64,000 bases of DNA from Chiridota heheva (taxonomy: Eukaryota > Echinodermata > Holothuroidea > Apodida > Chiridotidae), in contig JAIGNY010001194.1 in NCBI GenBank assembly GCA_020152595.1, forward strand, positions 124,001 through 188,000. Direction: 5' to 3'. The notes beneath the pieces are model-generated. The model was not told the DNA's origin and made no database searches. It was given only the letters and a program-made list of their open reading frames with translations. Positions 39,601 to 54,600 of this stretch are shown piece after piece; the first letter of the stretch is position 1, and each line of letters opens with the position of its first letter. Made by a program: the position numbers and the translations under genes.

Positions 39601-42600
39601 AAATCTTCCATCAATATATAAAAAAAAGAAAAAAGAAGCTGTTTCCATGCATTGAACTCAAAGATGAAAAAAGATTAAATGAGAGCAAGTCATTCCACAA
39701 GCAAACTAGTATGAACCTTAAAAACAGATATCGTATATTCCCTAATAAACGCCCCTCCTCTAATAAGCACCATACTCTAATAAGCGCCCCCTTCTCTAAT
39801 AAACGCCCCTACCCCCCCATATTTTTTTTTTTCGATGGCAGTCACAAAGTCACACATAAATTGATTGGTAACATTGTAATATCAAATACAAAGTGTGATT
39901 TAACACTAGGCTTTAGCCAAAACTCGTTAAAAACTGTAAAACTGCCCAAAAAATACAGTCAAAAGAGTTAAACTTGCTATGTGCACAAGAATGGACTGAA
40001 AAATTACTTAATGAGCAAAATTAATCATGCAAAAAAAGGGGAACTCAGAAAATAAAGTGAAGAAAATGTGTCAAAAGAGGTGAAGTTTAGTGTATATACT
40101 TACAAACCGATTGTGACCATTTCGAAGAGGAAGGTGATGGCATACTTTCAAAATTTCTTACAGTCAGAATGAAGCTCCAGTTCTGGCTTATGGCAAAATA
40201 TGCCGAGAGAGGTGAGTTTAATCATAATGAAAGTGTACCATTCCTTTACTTCTAGACAATGATTCTTTGCATTTTTTTATGAAAATGATCAATCGTACTA
40301 AAGAAATAATTTTTCATGGTTTAGAAAGCCAAATTGAAGCATTTCAGCCACTTCATATACTAGTTCCACGATTTTTTGATATTTTACCCCTGTTCCGTAT
40401 GTACATTTAAAATCTAAAATCAAATAAATGCCCCCCTTTTTTAAAATGTAATGCCCCCCTGCCACCCAGGGTGTTTATTAGGAATATACGTAGTCCAAAA
40501 TAAATTTGGTTTTGTGCATCACATCATTATTAAAATGGGAACCTTCAGGCTTAGACTTGATATGAAAATGGTGCATGATAGGTAATGATGTTATTATATA
40601 AGATTACTTTTGTAAGTAGTATGCCAGACTCTTGCTGTGCTGTTAGTGCACTAAGTAATTTTCGTGCTTGGAATCCACTGATTAAGATTACTTTAAATAC
40701 TTGGAGGATAATTTTTTCTTTAAAATAATATTTTATATTACAAAATTAATAATTCGTCTGGCCAGTTCATTTTAACCAGCGCGTGTTTATATGCCCAGGT
40801 CATATTTACATGCCTAGCACGTGTTTTCATCACCAGCACATGCTAGCGCGTTTTAGACCGAGACTCATTTGTTTTACGTGTGATGTGACTGAGCTGTGTG
40901 ATGCATGAAATACTCAGCGTGCAAAAGCTCTTTCCATACAAAATGGCTCCCAGTTGATTTAAGAGTCACATGATGAAATCCCTCTATACAGTCTTGACTG
41001 TATGTGTGCCAATACATCAGCAATAAAGAATTTCTTTGGTTCATATAGATCTGCCAATTGTAATATTCAAATGTAGGATCAAAACGTCCATGATTCTGCT
41101 TAAATTTTGGATTCATTGGAAGAGAATACAAAGGAATTAATAAAGAAAGACTGCCATGCAGGAGGTTAACGGAATAATGACCTCTTGAAGCAAAATTATC
41201 GCTTAAAAACTACAGCAAAGAGGAAAAGATCCAACGTTTTTTGTTAGTTACAGATATAAAATTTTATTAAGGTCTAATTGGAAAAAATTGATCTTGTTGT
41301 GGATGTACTATTGTAAGGCAAGAGGGTACTATTTTAAAAGCAACCATCAAACTATTTCAAAAGATTCTTTAGCCATAGAACCATGATCAATTTTGAGGTT
41401 GTACCATAAAATACTAATAAACTCCAATAAGCAATGAAAAATTTGCAACTAAAAAAACAGACTATACACAGATGAGAGTATTTTGTGCATGCATACAATC
41501 ATATGAAGGAAGATGAAATGGTATTAACACATCAAACCATATGCATCACTACATCCCCCAAAAAATGTCTAGTGAGAATAAAAAGGAAAGCTATTTAAAA
41601 AAAATAGATTTAAAATAAACATAGGAACCCACAATTACATATGAAAATATACTAAATACTTTGTTTATGGTTATAATCTACTTATTATATTAATACAAAA
41701 GTTGATGTCAAAAAATTAAACACACAGCCCAATTGTGGCTTTACACACAGGTTAGTGCCTGTTACATACAATTTAATGAAACTATTCCATTGAAATTTTG
41801 ACCTCTTATAAATCTTCAAATTGGTTTCCCTAGCCTAGCAGTTCAGTCATAACACTATAGTTTACAATCTAAGTGTCTTCATGTAAACTTCAATTGTTGA
41901 ATGATGGATGCCATTGTAACTTAAAAAAGACTAAAAAGATTAGTCACTAAAAAAAAACAATTTATTTCCGAAGAGACAAAACATGTGATTTCAGTGGTGG
42001 AAAAGTTTTCTGATCGCAAGAGATGAAATCTCAAGGTGACTTGATTTACGTACAGTTAAGCTAGTGAGTGTGTTTAAGCCGGTCAAGAAGTAGGATAATT
42101 CTTCTGACAAATTAGCAATCTGTAAGTGGGCCCCTTCTATGAGTATCAATCTTTTACAGTAAACTACAAGGACGCATCAGTAAAATGCATTTAGTCTTTT
42201 ATACTTCTAATGTGCATCAACTAGAAGTGTTTAATTTGGGCTTTAAATCAAGAAACAAGAAAATTGATGAGAATAAATGTAGAATAAAATTTACTAAAGC
42301 AGGGCAAGCTTGTGTCATCCAAATTATTACAACATTTTTAAAATTGTTGATTTAAGCTAAATTACATTATTCGCTCCCGACAGATGCCACTTAAAGCAAC
42401 TTTATATTCCAAAATCTTCACAATCTGTACTTTTGACATTCATAAGATAATCAACTTTTTTTTTTCTTCTTCAATTTAACGTAAACAGAGTTACTTACCA
42501 GTGACTGCATCTTCTTCTCCTGTTGCGCTTGTTCCTCCTGGTAGACCTGCTTTATCTTCTCCATCTCCTCTTGTGACTGTTCTTTATTCTGATTCACCAA

Positions 42601-45600
42601 GTCTGTCAATCTGGACACGTTTTGATTGGCATCTGAAAGTTGTTCTTGTACTTCTTCTATCCTCCTGGAGATGCAAAAATGAAAATTGTTAAATTATGTA
42701 TAAACAAATCATAATCAACTTGTGTACTTGTGAAACAATAGAAAAACTCCAAGATGAATTTTTCTGGAATTAAAAGATTTGAACAATTTGTAGGCTCTAT
42801 AAACCTTTTCAAACCGAGAGTAGCCGAACGTGATTTGTTCAGTACTTCGACCAATCAAATGCTGGAGAAACTTTTCCTTTGTTGGTGGGCAGCAATACGC
42901 CTGTGTATTTCCTTCATGTAAAAAGCACTTATGATACGTGCGCTTTAAAACATTTTGTCATACGCTTGCTCCCATACAGTGCATGAGCATGAATTGTGCA
43001 GATGGTCAAGAGATCTCCAGTATTTGATTGGTCAATAAGATTCCTCCAGTATACGATTGGTTTAATATGGACACATGAATCTCAGCCATGTGACATTATT
43101 GAAATTATTATCCAGAAATTGCTGATTCAGATTTGAAAAGTTCTATATGGCATCATTTGGAACATGGATGGTTAAAGAACTTTAAAGTAGTCACTTCACA
43201 AGGCCTCTAAAACTGTTCGGAATAATTTTATCTCCAAATAGTCATTGCAATTTATTTCCTTCTTACTGCTTTTTCACATTGCCTATAAATAACCTTGCTT
43301 AATTTCTATTTTAGTTTTAGAACCAAGTGATAAGAATGGCTTAAGTCCAAAATAAATGTAGGTTTCTGTCATATTTGTCCTCCAGGTCATCTCACCTGTC
43401 TTTGACCCTGAGTTCATCATTCATCTTGCTTAGTTGTTCTGAGCTGCTACCTGAATTGTTGAGAGCCTCAGCAATCTCTGCTTCCTGTTGCACAAGATCA
43501 GAAGAAAAGAAACCTCAATAAAAAAGGAAATGCATGTTGTGTACAGGACATCCTTACACACATAAGTTACACCCTTTGAAGACTGGCAGTTATCAACAAT
43601 TTTTCCTGCAAATGACTCTCCCTGGATGAGGTCACCAGTACATAGCAGGTTAATTCTCCAGCAGTGTTGGTACTCATATACAGCCACTGGCAGGAAAATT
43701 GAAGAAAGGGCATTAAAGAATCTTGCTCAATTAAGGACACAACACAGTACTTGCACCAGGAATTAAACCCAGTACTTCTGGAATACGAGTTTGTTGCTAC
43801 CACCGAGCCACTATGATTACCATGATAGACAAATAAGAAACCTTTAAAGACACTAGAAGGGTTTTCCAATATTCCTCCGGCCATCTAGAAATGGCCAATA
43901 AAAGTCAAATCTCAAAGTCATCAATAACAAGAGGGTTCTCCAATATTTTACTGGCCATCTAGAAATGGCCACTAAAAGTCAAACCTCGAAAGTCATCAAT
44001 AACAAGAGGGTTCTTTAATATTTCTCCGGACATCTAGAAATGGCCAATAAAAGTCGAACCTCAAAAGTATTCAATAACAAGAGGGTTCTCCAATATTTCT
44101 CCGGCCATCTAGAAATGGCCAATAAAAGTCAAAACTTTAAAGTCATTAGTAAAAAAGAGGGTTCTTTAACATTTTCTCTGGCCATGGTCAGAGAAATGTA
44201 TTACTATAAAACAAAAACAAATAATGTTCTTCTTTGCCTACAGTGTAAGGTTCATGAGCAGATGGGCAAAGCATGTTCTAATAAAGTGTATGTTATACCC
44301 CATCTCAATAAATAAACAAAAAATGCTTCCAGTAATTTAGGAAGAGGCAAAGTTTTAAAGAAATAAACAAAAATTGTGTTGGATTTGCCGTTATGACATC
44401 ACACTGTACACTGTGAGGTCACTTTTCAACACTCTCATGCAATCTTTGAAATGCAATATCTCCTAAACGGTATAAGATATCAAAATGATTTTTACACCAA
44501 AATGTTTCTTTCCTAGTCCTCTATCAAATCCATGAATATGAATCCATGGGTGTATCTTTTTTTGGCTATATGTAAAACAAAAAGTAGAAATGTTGGCCAA
44601 GTATTTAGCTTCTGCTGGAAAACATATCAAGAACTAGCTGCTAAAGAGGGTCGGTATGGACATGCACGTTATTTTGTGAAAACATATTTAACCTCAGTCA
44701 AACAAATGCCTATATTAATGTTTTACTATAGAGCTTGTTTGTTTGGTTGGTGAGGCTTAACATCACCATGACAACGATTGTCAAATTACGCCCGAGAGAT
44801 TAGAATATGTCAGAGATGAAAAGAGAATGGAGAAGTTGGGTAGAGTGCAGTAGGTAGGTAGAGTGCAGTAGGTAGGTAGAGTGCAGTAGGTAGGTAGAGT
44901 GCCGTAGGTAGGTAGAGTGCAGTATGTAGGTGGAGTGCAGTAGGTGGGTAGAGTGCAGTAGGTAGGTAAAAGTCTGGAGAGGTTAGGACAAGATAAGTTA
45001 AATATAATTATAGTAGCAGGTATGGTGAGGGAAGGAGATGATTTTATCTAGGGAGTTTGTGTAAAAGAGCTCCACAATGGAGTTGAAGGCATTATGGGAA
45101 GCTCTGGGGTTGGTGAAGTGAGGACAGTCAATGAGGACGTGTCTGACTGTAAGGGGCTCATGACAGTTATTGCAGAGGTGGGTTTGGTGAAGTGAGGACA
45201 GTCAATAAGGATGTGTCTGACTGTAAGGGGCTCATGACAGTTATTGCAGAGGTGGCGGGGAGGGGCGGTGAGCATTAGAGTTTAAGGGATTGAGGGAGCT
45301 CAGGGGCTGGTGAAAGAGGACAGTCAATGAGAATGTGTTTGACTGTAAGGGGCTCATGACAGTTATGGCAGAGGTGGCGGGGGTGAGCAATTGAGTTGAA
45401 GGGATTGAGGAAGCTCTGGGGTTGGTGAAGAAAGGACAGTCAATGAGAATGTGTTTGACTGTAGGGGCTCATGACAGTTATTGCAGAGGTGCAGGGGGGG
45501 TGAGCAATGGAGTTTAAGGGATTGAGGGAAGCTCTGGGGTTGGTGAAGAGAGGACAGTCAATGAGGATGTGTTTGACTGTTTTACTATGGAGATGTGCAA

Positions 45601-48600
45601 GAAGGGGTGGATGTCAAAGTTGGAGAAAGAAGTGATGTTGATGAGGGAAGGATAGTATCTTCATTTCTGATCTTTAATCATTCTTTAAACCTTGCCAAAA
45701 CAAACCTTAGGACCTATATCTGGGCTGAGTACCAGTCAATTGCAAGAAAAACCAAACCACGTACCAACTTTTTCTTATCCTCCAACAGCTGCTCACACCT
45801 TTCATCACTTGATTGGAGTTTCCTCTCTAAATCTGGAAAGGGGAAAAAATGAAATAGTTTTGTTAAAATGGCAAGAATCCAGGTATGTGGTAAATCATCC
45901 ATCTGATTGTATTCATTGAAAGAAGTGCTGTCATCATATGGGATATTTAGATGTTTATTATCATGCACAATAAGCATATCTTAAATATCACAATAAAGTG
46001 ATATTTTGCAATATCATTTCCTGCATGGCAGGTTAGATTGATAAGTTTTTCCTAAAACATAATGATTATTTTAGGAACATTGCTCAAAACTGAATAAAGG
46101 GTTCAACATTAAAATTTCATTTCTTCATTAATATTACAATTTGAGAAATAAAAGTATAAAACCTTCCTCCATTGATGTGTTCAAAAATCATCTGAGGACT
46201 TTTTTCTTCGAGAAACATGTATAGTAACTGTTTTGTGTTCATCTCTTTTATTTTCGTGTTTTTACCTTATTGTTGGATTATTTGTGTTTGGACTTTTTGT
46301 TTTGTTATGTAAAGTGCAGAAAACCTTGTAATTCTGCACTATATTAAGCAATGAAGAAGTAAGAAAGTGAAACAATTTCTTTTGTAATGTTTCTAAAATT
46401 CATTATTCAAAATAAGGCATTAAAATGCGTGTAACTTGTCATACTGACATATGATATGTTGGCCAGGGTTTTTGCTATTACAGAAAAAACAATATCATCA
46501 TTTCACAACAGGGTTGGAAAAATACAAAAAAAGTAAATTCGCCAATCATTTATACAACTTGGCAAATTTTTAATCAAGTGTGGCGAGCACCACAATATAT
46601 TATAATAATTCTAAGCGCACTAATTTTTTTTTTAACGCTAGCCTATGGCGAGCAGGTAAATAGTTTTTTCCAACCCTCTTTCATGATAATTGACATATTG
46701 TGACAGCATTATTGAAAGTGTTGAAAAATGATAAACTTACCTCCAAAGCTATTCTTTAGTTCTTGCATAGAAGTGGATACACTGTTTAATGAATTTTCCC
46801 TCTCCCAAGTTTGTGTTTTAATTCTATCATGGATAAAAATGGAGAATGGCTCTATGTCATATGTAAATAAAAAACAGTGATTCCAAAAATCTTAATTATT
46901 GATAAATACCTGATCTTTTAGTGGTATGTTTATAACATTTTATGATAGAGAAATTACTATGTTGGTCCACAACAGAAAGTCCTAAATTAAATACCAAGAA
47001 GCTTTCTTAAACGATTAATTCAATGGTCAGCAAGTCTATCTTTTATGAAAGAGGACTTCAAAAGAAACAAAATAGTGAAGAAAACATTCCGTTAAGGAGA
47101 TGTCTAAGTTTATAGTTTGGTATCGTTTGTGTAGAAATGACTGAAATCAGACTAGTTGTGATGTCATCGCCTCAGATTCTGCTAAAGTCTTTATGTATTC
47201 TTTCATATTTTGTCCTAAGATTTTGTGGTTTAAAAACAATGGGATATGTCAGAAAAGTAGTAAAACTAATCTAGGAAGGGTATTTATAATGTACCACCTG
47301 CAGAAAGTTTAAGGGAAAATAATCTAAATAGTGAAAAATTTATTAAGTTTTTTTTAAAATACATTAACAATTGTTAAGAATGTGAGAATGAAGACACCAA
47401 CTTTCTATAATAGACTTACTAAACCAGTTATTTCTACACAGATAAGTCAGAGCTTTAAACTTGAATATCTCCTGAACGGAATAAGATTTTTGAAACCTTT
47501 CTTCACCATTCTCTTTCTTTTTAGATTCTCTTTAATATTCATAAGATGGACATACTTGACCACTGAAATAATCCTTAAAAACTTGGTTGTTTTAAAACTG
47601 TTTTTGTTTTCATTTTGGAGCAAATAATTTTCCCTTGTGCAGAGAAGAAATATTTTTCCATCATATACAATTATTACACACTTTCTTTTCTATAACTCTT
47701 TAAGTATGACTAAGAAACATTAAAACACAAATTCATTAACATGATTGTATTCCTTGATAAGAGGAAATAATCTTTGACAATCAAAAATAATGTCAAAAAA
47801 TTCCTAAAGCTTGACATTTAACCATTTATTGGAGATTTTTTTTTTTTTTGACTTCATAGTTCCAAACAGCACTGAAGTCTAAACTCACACACTGTCTTGA
47901 AAACAGAAAATGAAATGACCCACAACGATCCCAAAAATGCTTGAAGATTGAAATCAGAATTAACCAGACATCACAAAGGATACAAATCTTCTCACAGCTA
48001 ATAACATGCTTTCCAGTTTCTGTCACACCTGCCTTCCCACTCTCATGTTCCACATGCCATACCATACTACTTCCCTCCCTACTGGAAATAATACATGAAA
48101 ATCCAGATGACCCATATGTCATCACACCTGCAATCAAGATGACATCCTACAATAAGACTTGCCACCCTGTTCCATATACCATGCCACCCTGTCCCACATG
48201 CCATCCCTCCCTGTACCATTTGCCATACCACATGCCATCCCACCATGTCCCACATGCTATCCCTACTTGTACCAAGTGCCATCCCACCCTGTCCCACAGG
48301 CCCTTTCATGCTATCCCACCATTCCACATGCCATCCCACCTAAAATCCAGTTGACTTCCATTACATGCCATCCTTTCCAACATCCCATGCCACTCTGTCC
48401 CACATGTCATATCACCTTGCCACCATGCCATGGCATCCTGTCCCATATTCCTTGGCAACCGTTTCACATGCCAACCTATCCCACATGTTACCCTGTCCCT
48501 TATGCCATCTCATCCTGTCCCCTATTTCATCCCATCCTGTCCCCCATACCATTCAAATTCCTACATCTGTACCTATTATTCTACCACCTTCCACCCAACA

Positions 48601-51600
48601 TTCTTTCCTCTGAACTCCCACCCCATCACTATTATCAACTCAACATACCCCATTCACCTACCATCCCTTATTCACCTAACATTTACCTACTACCCCAACA
48701 CACCTTTTGCCATCCACTTATCTCCCAAATAAACTCTTAACTAACTCATCATTCCATCCTTTACTATAACCTTCCTGATCTATCTTCCACATTGGAATAA
48801 AAATTAAAAACAGATTAATTTGCAGATTACCATAAGTCTATGTGTCCACTTTATTCAAGTGAAGACTTTTTTGTTGCTATTCAATCGCAAGACACTTCAT
48901 TATAAATTCCATTCAGTTGTCAGATCTATTATTCAACTTTTGTTTTTTTGCTATTCATTCACAAGACACTTCATTATAAATTCCATTCAGTCCTCGCATC
49001 TATTATTCAACTTTTTTCATCCCAGAACAAATTTTTTTAATTTGCTGCTATTGAAGTCTGGAATGCATTTGTTCTCCTTTATATTAATTTATTTTTATGA
49101 AAATAGTTGGAATTCCTTTCCCAGGGCAGCAATCATTTGTTCTATAGTAGCTGAGCAATGCAGGAGGCCGGACGGACAATAGATGTGGACAGACTGATGG
49201 ACGGACAATAGATGTGGATACGACTGACAAACGGACAGACAAACATGTCAATGGAAGGACGGATGGCAAGATGCTATATCCCCTTTTCACCAACTTTGCT
49301 GGCAATGGGGATAATAAAATACTAAATTGATATTTCTCTCTTTTTCTGAAAGTAATAACACAGAATAATTTTAACAACAATGATGTGAAATCCAATAAAA
49401 CTGTAAATGCATTTAGTAAAGAAAAAATATTTATCTAAATAGAAACTCCTTCATGAAAAAGTGAACTTAAATGGTAAAATAGTGAGTCTTTAAAGGATTA
49501 GTTCAGAGGTCAAGCAAATCTATTTTACATAAAAGAAGATTTCAAAAATAAACAAAATGGTGAAGAAAGTGTTCAGTGTTATTGTTACGGAGATATCTAA
49601 GTTTAAAGTTTGGTATCATTTGTGTAGAAACGACTGAAATCAAACTAGTTGTGATGTCATTGCCTCAGATTCCTCAAAGTCTTTATGGCTTCTATCATAT
49701 TTTGTCCCACCATTTTGTGGCTAAAAAATCATGGGATATGTCTAAAAAGTAGTAAAACTGAATCTAGGATGGGTATTTAATATACCACCTGAAGGCAGTT
49801 TGAGGAAAAATAATTTAAATAGCGAACTATTTTAATAAAATTTCTTTAAAATACAATGACAATTGCTAAGAATGTAAGGATGAAGACACCACCTTTTCAT
49901 AGTAGATTTACTACACCACTCATTTCTACACAGATAAGACAGAGCTTTTAACTTGAATATCTCCCTAATGGAATAAGATTTTTGAACACTTTTCCACCAT
50001 TTTGTTTCTTTTAAAGTCCTCTTTCATGTGAGATGGACATGCATCATCACTGAACTAATCCTTTAACAGCTAGAGTTCCTAAAATCAACCTCATGTATGC
50101 TAGCAACCATTCCTGTTTTACCTCACCTGCTACTGATGCTTCTAAATCTTTCTTTGACGAAGCTTCTTGCTGTAAACTTTGTTCCTGAAAGAAAAAGGTG
50201 AGAAATTAAGAACTGCTATACAAAGGAATAAAATAACAAAATCAACTGTCATCTTACAAGACCATAAAAGAATAAATTATGTTTATCTTAACTAACATGA
50301 AGGGGACAAAAATCATTATATACAAATTCAGCCAAGAGGTAAATTCATGTTTTTTGGGGGGTCAAGATCTTGTGGTATTTTAATGGTCTTTATGCACATT
50401 TTAAATGCATCAGAAGGGTAACAAATGAAAGGGTATACTTTAAAGAGAAAGTATATTCACTTTATCAAAACTACAATACTATGGAATATGTCCCAGAAGT
50501 CTGTGGATAGAACAATATTGAAATACTTGAGACATGTTTTTGTTTTATCAGTTTGAAGGAGAAAAATAAAAGGAAAGACAATCTTATCATTTTTGAAAAG
50601 AAGACGAATTGGTATCCTTATCCAATGCACGCATAGAAGAATAAACGTTAAGAACATAAGGGACATCAATTTACACTTGAGCATCAATGAAATGCAGAAA
50701 ATATTTGTTTCGCCACATTTGTGATAAATAATATATTTGGTCTGTAACATTTTGTTTGTTTCTTCGTTTGTTTGATGAGAGCTTAACGGCACCAAAACAG
50801 TGAGAGTCAAATTGTGCCTGAGAGGTTAGATCATTCCAGAGGTAGGAAGAAGAAAAATAGGAGTGAGAGAAGTACGGGTACTAAGAGTCAGGAAGCTAGG
50901 ATCAAAAGAGGAAATGCAGGGATGTAAAAAAGGGGTAAAAGTAGGCAGAGGGGGTGGGAGAGGAGGACTAAATATGGTTGTAGAGGGAGGCATGATGAAG
51001 AAAGGAGATACCTTTATCCAGTTTTTTTTTGTTCTTTTCTGGAAGAGTTGGCTATAGAGTTGTGAGGGGTGAGGGAGGCTCTGGGGAGGTTGTACAGGGG
51101 GCAGGCAAGGAGGATGGCATCTACTCCTTTGTAGTTTCTCATCCCCTCTAATAAGACAGAAATGGAATGAAAGCGGTGCAAGAGCTGCAGTGGCTCAGTG
51201 GTTAAGGAGTCATGCTTGTATTTGAAAGGTCCTGGGTTCAATTCCCATCGTGTGCGCTGCATTGTGTCCTTGAGGAAGACACTTTACTCTACTTGCTTCA
51301 GTCCACTCAGCTGTAAAATGAGTACCAGCACTGCTGGGGAGTTAATCTGCGATGGAATGGCATCCTGTCCAGGGGGAATCATGTACTCTCATCCGCTTGT
51401 TTCATTGAAACTGGAGATAAACACTGGCTCTTTGAGCCTAATGGCTCGGATAGATTTAGCTTTAGAATGAAAGAAACAGGAGACCATTCACAGAAAAAAT
51501 TAACTTCTATTAAATATCTATAGAATTCATCCCGATCAATGAAACTCACCAATTTTTGTAATTCTTCATTTTGTTTTTCTTTCTCCTCCTCTAGCCTCCC

Positions 51601-54600
51601 ATTAGACATCTCTAATGCCACTATTCTGGCCACTTTTCCTCTAATTCACTGGCGGTCCGGTCACTGGATTGCAAGGACTTCTCCAAATTAGTGACCTGAG
51701 CTTTGGATTCATCTAGCTGTTTCTTTAGAGCATCAATCTGGTCAGTGTAAGTGGACATTTCCGCCTCCAACTCGGCGATTTTGAATTCCTTATTTTCATT
51801 ATGGTTCTAAGTAAAAGAATCAATCCACAATATGCAGTTTATTTGTATAAGTGTAACACTGCGGTGCAGTTGCTTGTAGGCAATGACAAGTGACAACATG
51901 CTTAATCTACTATGTGCCTTATCATCATTCCAAATGACTTTTATGACAGCACTTCTCTAATTTGATTAACTTATCGACAAGCCGTTGAAATTCTTAAACA
52001 CATAATTTATATGGAGACATCAATTAATGAAATGTTTGTGATATTATGCCACTGTACATATGCTAATTTGTTTGGTTTGGTGGTGTTTAAATAAAGGATT
52101 AGTTCAGGGGTCAAGCAAGTCTTATCTTATATGAACGAGGACTTCAAAAGAAAAAAAATGATGAAGAAAGCTTTAAAAATCTAATTCCATTACAGAGATG
52201 TCTAAGTTTATAGTTTGCTATCATTTGTGCACAAAAGACTAAAATCAGACTAGCTGTGATTGTCATAGCCTCAGAATCCTCAGAGTCCTTATGTATTCCA
52301 TCATATTTTGTCCTGCGATTTTGTGGCTTAAAAACCATGAGATATGTCAAAAAAAAGTATGAAAATGGAATCTAGGAAGGGTACCTTTCTTGTTTGAGAA
52401 AAATAATTATAATAGTGAAAAAATAAAATAATCTTTATTTAAAATGCATTCACAATTGTTAAGAATGTGAGGATAAAGATGTAGACTTACATAGTAGATT
52501 TACTACACATCATTTCTACACAGATAAGACAGATCTTTAAACTTAAATATCTCGTTAACGGAATAAGATTTTTGAATGCTTTTATCACCATTTTGTTTCT
52601 CTTGAAGTCTTCTTTCATTCAAGATGGACATAATTGACCTGTTATAATCCTTTAACAGCACATTAACTGCATGGTTATTAGTGTCAGAGAGGGTTAATTT
52701 AAATCAATAGTTATGTAACCTACTGTAAGGTAACAGAAAAACAAATGGTGAATTTAGGAAGAATTGAGATGGGTGTTTTGGGGATTTAGTTTTTATGTTA
52801 ATTTTTGACTCAATGATACCTGAAAAATTATGTCAAGTAATTACAACAAACAAAAAATAATTGCAACAAATAATAAAATTACTAACGGGAGAAGACTGTA
52901 TCAGAATCTTGAAATTCATGTAAATGACAATGGTCTATACACCTTTTAGATCTCACACACAATCATTATTTTTATTTTTTTTGGTTTTCAAGACCAAGGA
53001 TAATCTTTAGATATTCAATTGTAAGATAAGCATATTCTATATTTCAGATTGAAAATACTTTGGACAAGCTGACTGCATTAATCACATAACTATAAAGGCA
53101 AAACACTGACTTGGGATCAATTTTACCTTGCAATTCTTTTTGGCATAATTTATGATTACAATTACAAATGATCACTCCTTGATTACAATTTACATAGATG
53201 TACAAATATCATGCAGAATGTTTCCTGGGATAAAATTAACATTCTCTGCCATTCTAGATTTTGACTATCTTGATGGCACTCTGAGATTCTTTGGTAACAT
53301 ACTTAGGATGCCAGAAGATGAGCCGGTATGAAAATACGCCCAATATGTTCAATCACATGGCAAAAGGAAACCTGGCCATTAATGGACATCCTACTTGACA
53401 TATACCCAACACCTACTAGGAATGATTTTCTCAATCCAAACAATATTGCTGAGCTTGCACAGGATCAAAGTAATTGGAAAAATTTGTGGTCTCTGCACAA
53501 CAGCTGATTGAGGATGATGATGATGTCACCCTGCAATCGTTCCTCCATTCAGAACTATAACATTGCATCTACAATATTACCAGAGTTTTAATCTTTGAAA
53601 TTGGCTTGAAAAATTGGGATGTGTCTTCTTCCTTCAACTTCTCTTGATTACAAAACACTTTCTTGTACTTATCTTCATATCATTGATGTCTTGATGAAAT
53701 TCTTCTTCATGTGTCTTCCTTCATCTTGTACTTAATCATTGGGGTCAGATTTCTTCTTCATGTGTCTTCATCTTCTCTTGTACTTACCTTCATATCATAG
53801 AGGTCTTGAAGAAATTCTTCTTCATGTGTCTTCCTTCATCTTCTCTTGTACTTACCTTCATATCATTGAGGTCTTGAAGAAATTTCTTTGCTCGATCACT
53901 CTCAACCTTCACGGAGGCCTGCAGTTCCTTCATCTTCTCCGAGTCTCCTTCAAATTCAGCCTGAAGAAAAGGAAGCGCAGACAGGTGATCATCAATTTTA
54001 AGTTACTGTAGTGCACCTCAATTATCAGCTTCACACTAGTTGCACAGAAATATTACACTTAAAATCTTGGGGAAAATTGTTCAGACTCTAAATTGATGTT
54101 CTGTGTGTTTTCAAAATAATGCTCTGGCTGCCTATCTTATGCCCCACTCTCCCATTCAACGATCTTCTTCTTGCATGTCTTTTAATATCAAATGATCCGT
54201 TCTTGCTAAGGCCCAAGTCAAAAATGTCTTATGCAACCGATGCAAGACCGACAGAGGCTGACCCCAAAACTACAGAGCAGTTTTTTTTTTTTTTTATTGT
54301 ATCACTGTCAACACAAGAAATTAGCACTCACACATTCCGAGCTGTTTCCCTACAATGCACAATGTTTGTAAACTATGTTTCTGTGTTCATGTTGGAATGA
54401 ATGGAGATTTACCCCAAAAAGATTCAACAAAGTATAGCCTCTCTTATGTTTTCATGAAAACTATTGAATTAATTTTGACTACTTATGGGTGTAGCTAAGG
54501 GGGTTGAATGACTCCCCCCCCCCCTTCCAAATAAAATAAGGTAAAAAAGTCCAGCAAATATGATAATAAAGAGTCCAGATATTTTCCCTCCGCAACCCTC

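Noticed and set aside
47826-48137. 103-codon minus-strand frame between exons F and G, considered as a missing CLIP1 exon
   Set aside because: Composition is not coiled coil and there is no acceptor/donor pair in suitable phase.
48159-48740. 193-codon plus-strand frame rich in Pro, His, Cys
   Set aside because: It follows a degenerate 19-20-bp array. Overlapping frames are equally open and no domain is visible.
51185-51260. Possible tRNA gene
   Set aside because: A and B boxes are present, but the fold is poor and the sequence continues into a SINE body with a second copy elsewhere.
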